Assembly (NCBI RefSeq): GCF_016741785.1 | Contig: NZ_JAERRL010000009.1 | Span: 62,001-126,000, forward strand | Reading direction: 5' to 3' | DNA: 64,000 nt | Source: Streptomyces sp. 7-21 | GTDB taxonomy: Bacteria; Actinomycetota; Actinomycetes; Streptomycetales; Streptomycetaceae | Shown here: piece by piece, positions 58,067-64,000 of the stretch | Layout of the letters: every line of letters starts with the position of its first letter | Numbering within the stretch: position 1 is the first letter of the stretch | Position numbers and translations under genes: made by a program | Notes under the pieces: model-generated | What the model was told of the DNA's origin: nothing | What the model saw: the letters and a program-made list of their open reading frames with translations, nothing else | Database searches by the model: none

Positions 58067-59383
58067 ATGCGAACGGTGCTGTTCCCTCGGCGCGTGTCCA
58101 GACGGTGGCGCCCACTCGCGGCTGCCGCCGCGCTGACGGTCACAGCCTCCACCCTCGCGGCCTGCGGTTCCAGTGGCCCCGGCGCGAGCGGCGACACGCT
58201 GGAGGTGTGGGTCTACCAGGACGGCTCGTCCACCATCCAGGAGGACTTCGTCGAACGCTTCAACGAGGAGTCGGACATCGACATCGAGCTGGTGTCGGTG
58301 CCGGGTGAGAACTACCAGGACCGGATGCGCACCGCCATGGGCGGCTCCAACGCACCGGACATCTTCTTCAACTGGGGCGGCGGCAGCATCAGCGACTTCG
58401 TCGCCGAGGACCAGCTGGTCGACCTCACCCCGATCATCGAGGACAATCCGGATCTCGCCGAGTCGTTCGTCCCGTCGATCATGGAGTCCGGGGCCGTGGA
58501 CGGGCGGTACTACGGGATCCCCATGCGCGGCGTGCAGCCGGTGATCCTCTTCTACAACCAGACGCTCTTCAACGACTTGAACGTCGAGCCGCCGGAGACG
58601 CTCGACGACCTCTACGACCTCGTCGACACCTTCACCGCGGAGGGCATCACCCCCATCGCGCTCGCCGGCGCCGAGGAGTGGCCCGCGCTGATGTGGCTGG
58701 AGTACCTGCTGGACCGCCAGGGCGGCTCCGAGGTCTTCCAGCGCATCGTGGACGGCGACTCCAGCGCCTGGGGCGACCCGGCCATGCTGGAGGCGGCCCA
58801 GCACGTCGTGGACCTGCGGGAGGCCGGCGCGTTCGGCGACAACTTCCGCTCGGTGACCTACACCAACGACGCGATCTCTACCGTCTTCGCCCAGGGCGAC
58901 GCGGCCATGCACCTGATGGGCAGCTGGGAGTACCCCAACCAGCTCACCAACCAGCCGGAGTTCGCCGAGAACGACCTGGCCTACACCACCTTCCCCGTCA
59001 TCGAGGGCGGCGCAGGCGACCCGACCGCCGTGGTCGGCAACCCGACCAACTACTGGTCCATCAACGCCCAGGTCGAGGGTGAGCGCCTCGACGCCGCCAT
59101 CGAGTTCCTGCGGCTGATGGCCAGCGAGGACTACGCCCGGGCGCTGATCGAGAACGGCGACATCCCGGCGACCACCAACGTCGACGAACTGATCGACGAA
59201 CACCCGAACCCCGAGTACGCCCAGTTCCAGCAGGAGATGATCACCAACGCCTCCAGCTTCCAGCTCTCCTGGGACCAGGCGCTCCCGAGCCGGCAGGCCA
59301 CGCCCATGCTCAACGCCATCAGCGAGCTCTTCGGCGGGTCACTGACCCCGGAGGAGTTCGTCAACGAAATGCAGAACCTCTAG
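58067..59383 (+). CDS. bxlE: Xylo-oligosaccharide-binding lipoprotein, copy 2 (BxlE-like)
   Basis: This 438-residue paralogue of the preceding gene has a signal peptide with lipobox LAAC (TLAACGSS) and a sugar-binding fold starting TLEVWVYQDGSSTIQEDFV. GGAAGG lies nine bases before the ATG. Unlike copy 1 it leads directly, after 19 bases, into bxlF, bxlG and bxlA, so it is probably the main binding protein of the operon. The two copies could differ in ligand length or affinity. Ligand identity is inferred from the adjacent beta-xylosidase and xylanases. Confidence 0.87.
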   Translation: MRTVLFPRRVSRRWRPLAAAAALTVTASTLAACGSSGPGASGDTLEVWVYQDGSSTIQEDFVERFNEESDIDIELVSVPGENYQDRMRTAMGGSNAPDIFFNWGGGSISDFVAEDQLVDLTPIIEDNPDLAESFVPSIMESGAVDGRYYGIPMRGVQPVILFYNQTLFNDLNVEPPETLDDLYDLVDTFTAEGITPIALAGAEEWPALMWLEYLLDRQGGSEVFQRIVDGDSSAWGDPAMLEAAQHVVDLREAGAFGDNFRSVTYTNDAISTVFAQGDAAMHLMGSWEYPNQLTNQPEFAENDLAYTTFPVIEGGAGDPTAVVGNPTNYWSINAQVEGERLDAAIEFLRLMASEDYARALIENGDIPATTNVDELIDEHPNPEYAQFQQEMITNASSFQLSWDQALPSRQATPMLNAISELFGGSLTPEEFVNEMQNL

Positions 59384-59402
59384 GGCGGACGTGTAAGTCA
59401 CC

Positions 59403-60308
59403 GTGAAAGCAGACCTCACCCCCGCGCCGCCGCGCACCGGTCGCCCAGGCATGGCCTGGGCGATCCCGGGCGTGCTGTTCTTCCTCTTCTTCGCCGTCGC
59501 CCCCATGGGCATCGTGGCGTACCTGTCGTTCACCGACTGGGACGGCATCGCCTCACCCAGCTGGGTCGGCTTCGACAACTGGTCGCGGCTGTTCGGCGAC
59601 GACCGCATGCAGAACGCCGTGGGCCTCAGCCTCATGCTGACGGCGCTGTCCTGGCTGTTCCAGACGCCGATCGCGCTGCTGCTGGGCGTCTGGGCCGCAG
59701 GCCGCCAGCGGAACCGGGCCATCCTGTCGGCGATCTTCTTCCTGCCGCTGCTGGCGTCCTCCGTGGCGCTGGCCCTGCTGTGGCGGACGCTGTTCGACCC
59801 GAACTTCGGCCTGGCCCCGGACATCGCCGACCTCCTCGGCATGGAGACCGCCGACATCCTCGGCACCTCCAACGGCGCTTTCGGAGCCGTGCTGTTCGTC
59901 ACCGCCTGGCAGTTCATCCCGTTCCACATGCTGATCTACCAGGGCGGCGCGCGGCAGATCCCCAAGTCGCTCTATGACGCCGCGTCCATCGACGGCGCCG
60001 GCAAGGTGCGGCAGTTCTTCGTCATCACCCTGCCCCAGCTCCGCAACACCATCGTCACCTCCACGGTGATCATGGTGGTGGGCGCGCTGACCTACTTCGA
60101 CACGATCCTCGTCCTCACGCGAGGCGGCCCGGGTGACGCCACGGCCATCGTCCCGTACCTGATGTACGAGCAGGGCTTCCGGGCGGCCGACTTCGGCTAC
60201 GCGAGCGCCGTGGCCATGGCCCTGGTCGTGACCGCCACCGCCATCTCCCTGCTGCTCGTGCGGATCACCGGCTTCAGCAGGATGCGCAGCACCATGGAGG
60301 GGATGTGA
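59403..60308 (+). CDS. bxlF: Xylo-oligosaccharide ABC permease (BxlF-like)
   Basis: This 301-residue MalF-class permease has six predicted membrane spans (first: IPGVLFFLFFAVAPMGIVAYL) and the ATPase-docking EAA loop as LYDAASIDGAG near residues 193-203. The GTG start follows bxlE2 by 19 bases. Its end overlaps bxlG by four bases. No ATPase gene is in the operon; MsiK encoded elsewhere would be expected. Confidence 0.88.
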   Translation: MKADLTPAPPRTGRPGMAWAIPGVLFFLFFAVAPMGIVAYLSFTDWDGIASPSWVGFDNWSRLFGDDRMQNAVGLSLMLTALSWLFQTPIALLLGVWAAGRQRNRAILSAIFFLPLLASSVALALLWRTLFDPNFGLAPDIADLLGMETADILGTSNGAFGAVLFVTAWQFIPFHMLIYQGGARQIPKSLYDAASIDGAGKVRQFFVITLPQLRNTIVTSTVIMVVGALTYFDTILVLTRGGPGDATAIVPYLMYEQGFRAADFGYASAVAMALVVTATAISLLLVRITGFSRMRSTMEGM

Positions 60309-61219
60309 GCCAGACCATCCGCAAGGAGTCCGTCACCAAGGTGGCTCCCGCCCCTCCGGCCGCGGGCCCCGGGCCGCACCCGGCAGCACAGCGCCTGGTC
60401 AAGCTGCGCCGGGCGAACTGGCCCGCGGGGATCGCCGCCCTCATCTGGCTGGCGATCGTCGTCATCCCGCTGTACTCGATGCTGATCTCGACCGTGCAGG
60501 ACCGGGCGGACTACCTGCAGAACGGTCCGCTGTCGCTGCCGGACTCCGTCTCGTTCAGCAGCTACCAGACCGTCCTTGAGGGCGAGTTCTTCCGCTACCT
60601 GCTCAACACCGTGATCGTCACGGTCGCCTGCGCGGCCATCTCGATCGTGGCGGCGACCACTGTCGCCTACGCGGTCGTCCGGAACCGCTCGCGCGTCACC
60701 CAGCGCTTCTTCCAGCTCTTCCTGCTGGGTCTGGCCATCCCCGCGCAGGCCACGATCATCCCCGTGTACTGGATCATCACCGAGCTGCAGATGTACGACA
60801 CGCTGCTCGCGATCATCCTGCCGACCGCCGCGTTCTCCCTCCCGGTGAGCGTGCTCATCCTCGTCGGCACCATGCGGGACATCGGTGAAGAGCTGTATGA
60901 GTCCATGGCTCTCGACGGCGCGAGCCCGACCCGGATGCTGCTCCAGCTCGTCGTGCCCATGTCCCGGGCCGGCATCTCCACTGTGGGCGTCTTCTCCGCC
61001 CTCAACGCCTGGAACGGCTTCCTCTTCCCGCTGATCCTCACCCAGTCACAAGAGACGAAGGTCCTGACGCTCGGCCTGTACGACTACGTCGGAGAGTTCC
61101 GCACGGACATCCCGTCGCTCCTCGCCGCCGTGGTGCTGTCCATGGTGCCGATCTTCATGGCCTATCTCTTCGCCCGGCGTCAGCTCATCAACGGCCTGAT
61201 GGGCGTCGGCGGCAAATGA
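60305..61219 (+). CDS. bxlG: Xylo-oligosaccharide ABC permease (BxlG-like)
   Basis: This 304-residue MalG-class permease has six spans and the EAA loop LYESMALDGASPTRML near residue 200. Its GTG overlaps the bxlF stop (GTGA) and its stop overlaps the bxlA start (ATGA), so the genes are tightly coupled. With BxlF it forms the channel for xylo-oligosaccharides captured by BxlE. Confidence 0.88.
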   Translation: MSQTIRKESVTKVAPAPPAAGPGPHPAAQRLVKLRRANWPAGIAALIWLAIVVIPLYSMLISTVQDRADYLQNGPLSLPDSVSFSSYQTVLEGEFFRYLLNTVIVTVACAAISIVAATTVAYAVVRNRSRVTQRFFQLFLLGLAIPAQATIIPVYWIITELQMYDTLLAIILPTAAFSLPVSVLILVGTMRDIGEELYESMALDGASPTRMLLQLVVPMSRAGISTVGVFSALNAWNGFLFPLILTQSQETKVLTLGLYDYVGEFRTDIPSLLAAVVLSMVPIFMAYLFARRQLINGLMGVGGK

Positions 61220-63555
61220 CCGCCGTGGTCGGCAACCCCGCGACAAGGAGCCTCATGCACCACCCCTGGCAGGACACCGCCCTTCCCGCCCGGATCCGAG
61301 CGGCCGCGCTCCTCTCACAGATGACCCTGGAGGAGAAACTGGCCCAGCTCGTCGGCATCTGGCCGGGCTCGGACAACAGCGCGGCCGACGAAGACGTTGC
61401 CCCGATGCAGCACGAGCTGAACTCCGTGCAGCAGGACCCGCAGTCGCTGCTGCCGCACGGGCTGGGCCACCTGACGCGGCCGTTCGGCACCGCGCCCGTC
61501 GACCCGACGGAGGGCGCCCGCACCCTGGCCGACGACCAGCGCCGCATCGCGCAGGCCAACCGGTTCGGCATCCCGGCGATCGCCCACGAGGAGTGCCTGA
61601 CCGGTTTCGCGGCCTGGCAGGCGGCGATATTCCCGACTCCGCTGGCGTGGGGCGCCACCTTCGACCCCGCGCTGGTGGAGCGGATGGGCCGCCTGATCGG
61701 CGAGTCGATGCGCTCGGTCGGCATCCACCAGGGGCTCGCGCCCGTGCTCGACGTGGTGCGCGACCCGCGGTGGGGCCGCACCGAGGAGGCCATCGGCGAG
61801 GACCCGTACCTGGTGGGCACCATCGGCGCCGGCTACGTCAAGGGCGTCGAGTCCGCGGGCGTCGTCGCTACCCTCAAGCACTTCGTCGGCTACTCGGCCT
61901 CGCGCGGCGCGCGCAACCACGCGCCCGTGCCGATGGGTCCGCGCGAACTCGCGGACCTGATGCTGCCGCCCTTCGAGATGGCGCTGCGCGACGGCGGCGC
62001 CCGCTCGGTGATGAACGCCTACAACGACATCGACGGCATGCCCGCCGCCGCCGACCGCCGGCTGTTCACGGAGCTGCTGCGCGAGCGCTGGGGCTTCGAG
62101 GGCGTCGTCGTCTCGGACTACGGCGCCGTGTCGTTCCTGGAGATGTCCCACCACGTCGCCGCGAACGCCGCCGAGGCCGCCGCGCTGGCGCTGACCGCGG
62201 GCATCGACATCGAGCTGCCCTCGGTGCGCTGCTACGGCGAGCCGCTGCGGAAGGCCGTCGAGTCCGGGGACGTGCCCGAGGAGCTGGTGGACCGCGCCGC
62301 GCTGCGCGTGCTCACGCAGAAGGCCGAGCTGGGGCTGCTGGACGCCGACTGGTCGCCGGAGCCGGCCGCGCTCGCGGACGGCGCCAGCACCGTCGACCTC
62401 GACCCGCCCGCCATGCGGGAGGTCTCCCGGCGCCTGGCCGAGGAGTCCGTCGTGCTGCTGGCCAACGACGGCGGCGCGCTGCCGCTGGCGCCGGCCGAGG
62501 GGGCGCGGATCGTCGTCACCGGCCCGCTGGCCGACGACCCGGCCGCGATGCTCGGCTGCTACACCTTCCCGCGCCACGTCGGCGTGCAGCACGAGGGCCT
62601 CCCGCTCGGCGTGGAGGTGCCGACCCTGCTCGCCGCGCTCCGCGACGAGCTGCCCGGCGCCGACGTCACCTACGCCGAGAACCCGGCGGACGCCGGCGAG
62701 GCGGCGGCCATCGTCGTCGCCGTCGCCGACCGCTCCGGTCTCTTCGGCCGCGGCACCTCCGGCGAGGGCTGCGACGCCGCGACCCTCGACCTGCCCGACA
62801 ACCAGGGCGAGCTGGTCGACGCGGCGATCGAGGCGGGGGCGGCCACCGGCACGCCCGTCGTGCTGGTGCTGCTGACCGGCCGGCCCTACGCGCTGGGCCG
62901 CTGGGAGGGCAAGCTCGCCGCCGTCGTGCAGGCGTTCTTCCCCGGCGAGGAGGGCGGCCCCGCGGTGGCCGGTGTGCTGTCGGGGCGGATCAACCCCTCC
63001 GGGCGGCTGCCCGTCGGCGTGCCGCGGCACACCGGCGGCCAGCCCTACGGCTACCTGGCCCCGCAGCTCGGGCAGCTGGGCGAGGCCAGCAACATCGACC
63101 CGACGCCGCTGTACCCGTTCGGCCACGGCCTGTCGTACACCACGTTCGACTGGACGGACGCCGCGCTGGACGCGACGACCGTGCCGACCGACGGCGGCAC
63201 CACGGTGCGGATGCGGGTCACCAACACCGGCGACCGCGCCGGGACCGAGGTCGTCCAGCTGTACCTGCACGACCCCGTAGCCCAGATCACCCGCCCGGTC
63301 AACCGCCTGATCGGCTACGCCCGGGTCGAACTGGCGCCCGGCGAATCCGCCGAGGTGCGCTTCCCGTTCCACGCCGACCTGGCGTCCTACCCGGTCTCGG
63401 CCGACCGGCGGATCGTCGAGCCGGGCGCCCTCCAGCTGCGGCTCGCCGCCTCCAGCGGCGACATCCGGCACTCCCTGTCGCTCGACCTCACCGGGCCCGA
63501 GCGGACGGTCGGCTTCGACCGCAGGACCCGCTGCGAGGCCGAGGTCGTCAGGTGA
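61216..63555 (+). CDS. bxlA: GH3 beta-xylosidase (BxlA-like)
   Basis: This 779-residue cytoplasmic enzyme has no signal peptide. A GH3 barrel with nucleophile D301 in VVVSDYGAV is followed by the alpha/beta sandwich domain (EGARIVVTGPLADDP onward) and a C-terminal fibronectin III-like domain (VRMRVTNTGDRAGTEVVQL). GH3 also includes beta-glucosidases, but its place as last gene of a xylo-oligosaccharide importer operon, beside two xylanases, supports beta-xylosidase, cutting imported oligosaccharides to xylose. It starts by a 4-nt overlap with bxlG. Confidence 0.9.
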   Translation: MTAVVGNPATRSLMHHPWQDTALPARIRAAALLSQMTLEEKLAQLVGIWPGSDNSAADEDVAPMQHELNSVQQDPQSLLPHGLGHLTRPFGTAPVDPTEGARTLADDQRRIAQANRFGIPAIAHEECLTGFAAWQAAIFPTPLAWGATFDPALVERMGRLIGESMRSVGIHQGLAPVLDVVRDPRWGRTEEAIGEDPYLVGTIGAGYVKGVESAGVVATLKHFVGYSASRGARNHAPVPMGPRELADLMLPPFEMALRDGGARSVMNAYNDIDGMPAAADRRLFTELLRERWGFEGVVVSDYGAVSFLEMSHHVAANAAEAAALALTAGIDIELPSVRCYGEPLRKAVESGDVPEELVDRAALRVLTQKAELGLLDADWSPEPAALADGASTVDLDPPAMREVSRRLAEESVVLLANDGGALPLAPAEGARIVVTGPLADDPAAMLGCYTFPRHVGVQHEGLPLGVEVPTLLAALRDELPGADVTYAENPADAGEAAAIVVAVADRSGLFGRGTSGEGCDAATLDLPDNQGELVDAAIEAGAATGTPVVLVLLTGRPYALGRWEGKLAAVVQAFFPGEEGGPAVAGVLSGRINPSGRLPVGVPRHTGGQPYGYLAPQLGQLGEASNIDPTPLYPFGHGLSYTTFDWTDAALDATTVPTDGGTTVRMRVTNTGDRAGTEVVQLYLHDPVAQITRPVNRLIGYARVELAPGESAEVRFPFHADLASYPVSADRRIVEPGALQLRLAASSGDIRHSLSLDLTGPERTVGFDRRTRCEAEVVR

Positions 63556-63605
63556 CGCTCCGGGCGCGGTCCCGGTGACGAGCGGATGCTCCTACCCTTG
63601 AGGTC

Positions 63606-64000
63606 ATGGGCTGGACCGTACGGGACATCCCGGACCTCAAGGGCCGCACCGCCGTGGTGACCGGCGCCAGCGGCGGCCTGGGTTTCGTCACAGCATGTGA
63701 ACTCGCCCGGCACGGCGCACGCGTCGTCCTCGCCTGCCGCAGCCAGCGGCGCGGCGAGGAGGCGCTGGACCGGCTGCTGCGCCAGGTGCCGGAGGCGCGC
63801 GCCGAGCTGATGCTCCTCGACCTCGCCGACCTGGCGTCGGTCCGCGCCTTCGCCGCCGACTACGGCGACCGCCCGCTGGACGTCCTGGTCAACAACGCGG
63901 GCGTGATGGCCGTCCCGCGCTCCCGCACCTGTGACGGTTTCGAGACGCAGTTCGGCGTCAACCATCTCGGGCACTTCGCCCTCACGGGCCTGCTCCTCGA
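63606..64000 (+). CDS. Short-chain dehydrogenase/reductase (partial, runs off the window)
   Basis: The first 131 codons are present. The NADP-binding motif TGASGGLG (residues about 20-27) is followed by the acidic LLDLADL and by NNAGVMAVP, typical of SDRs of the retinol dehydrogenase/protochlorophyllide reductase-like type with the segment FGVNHLGHFALTGLLL. TACCCT at 63592-63597 could be a -10 box giving a nearly leaderless message. The catalytic Y-x3-K lies beyond the window. It is on the same strand as the bxl operon but probably separate. Confidence 0.85.
   Translation, partial: MGWTVRDIPDLKGRTAVVTGASGGLGFVTACELARHGARVVLACRSQRRGEEALDRLLRQVPEARAELMLLDLADLASVRAFAADYGDRPLDVLVNNAGVMAVPRSRTCDGFETQFGVNHLGHFALTGLLL

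Noticed and set aside
1..64000. CRISPR arrays, tRNA/rRNA genes, insertion sequences and attachment sites
   Set aside because: No spaced direct repeats, clover-leaf genes, transposase or integrase motifs were recognised on either strand by eye.

Overview
The window is high-GC actinobacterial chromosome, very probably Streptomyces or a close relative. Coding frames are GC-rich at third positions, GTG starts and 4-nt ATGA/GTGA overlaps are common, and several genes are Streptomyces hallmarks: the HrdA-type sigma factor, a Rok7B7-like regulator beside xylFGH, an NgcEFG-like transporter and a DUF574 methyltransferase. No rRNA, tRNA, CRISPR array, phage or insertion sequence was recognised.

Layout, left to right. 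1-2.1 kb: the end of an unknown gene and a two-gene ABC exporter. 2.2-5.4 kb: hrdA and dnaG. 5.4-9.9 kb: a SAM methyltransferase, a divergent MmyB-type regulator/short-chain dehydrogenase pair, and a pyruvate oxidase-like enzyme. 10-17.9 kb: a sugar-uptake block, with ngcEFG-like genes divergent from rok7B7-xylF-xylG-xylH, closed by terminator hairpins. 17.9-22.6 kb: ferredoxin reductase-like protein, dGTPase, a PAP2/diacylglycerol-kinase fusion and a cupin. 22.6-25.8 kb: assimilatory nitrate reductase and a sirohydrochlorin chelatase. 25.8-33.6 kb: an accessory stretch with a decayed regulator, an AraC regulator, a three-copy lipoprotein family (first copy truncated), an MFS exporter/TetR pair and a sulfotransferase. 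33.7-38 kb: the nitrite reductase operon with a GlnR-like box. 38-44.3 kb: universal stress protein, Tat-exported lactonase, GH65 phosphorylase plus HAD mutase, and an HTH/flavin-fold protein.

44.5-63.6 kb is a xylan-use island. It has two GH10 xylanases (one with a CBM2), a LacI-type repressor, two tandem xylo-oligosaccharide binding lipoproteins, two permeases and a GH3 beta-xylosidase. Related 14-15 bp palindromic elements (consensus near CCGAAAGTTTTTCGG) lie upstream of both xylanases, the repressor and both binding-protein genes, so one regulator probably controls extracellular hydrolysis, uptake and intracellular cleavage. Inside the island, on the minus strand, sits an uncharacterised module: a YqiJ/NfeD-like membrane protein, a flotillin and a 1617-residue AAA ATPase. 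One of the operators lies inside the ATPase coding end. The window closes in a short-chain dehydrogenase gene.

Functionally, xylanases outside the cell feed the BxlEFG importer and BxlA, XylFGH takes up free xylose, and the ngc-like genes probably take up amino-sugar oligosaccharides. nasA, nirB, nirD and the siroheme chelatase together reduce nitrate to ammonium. All functions rest on reading the translations; no database search was run.
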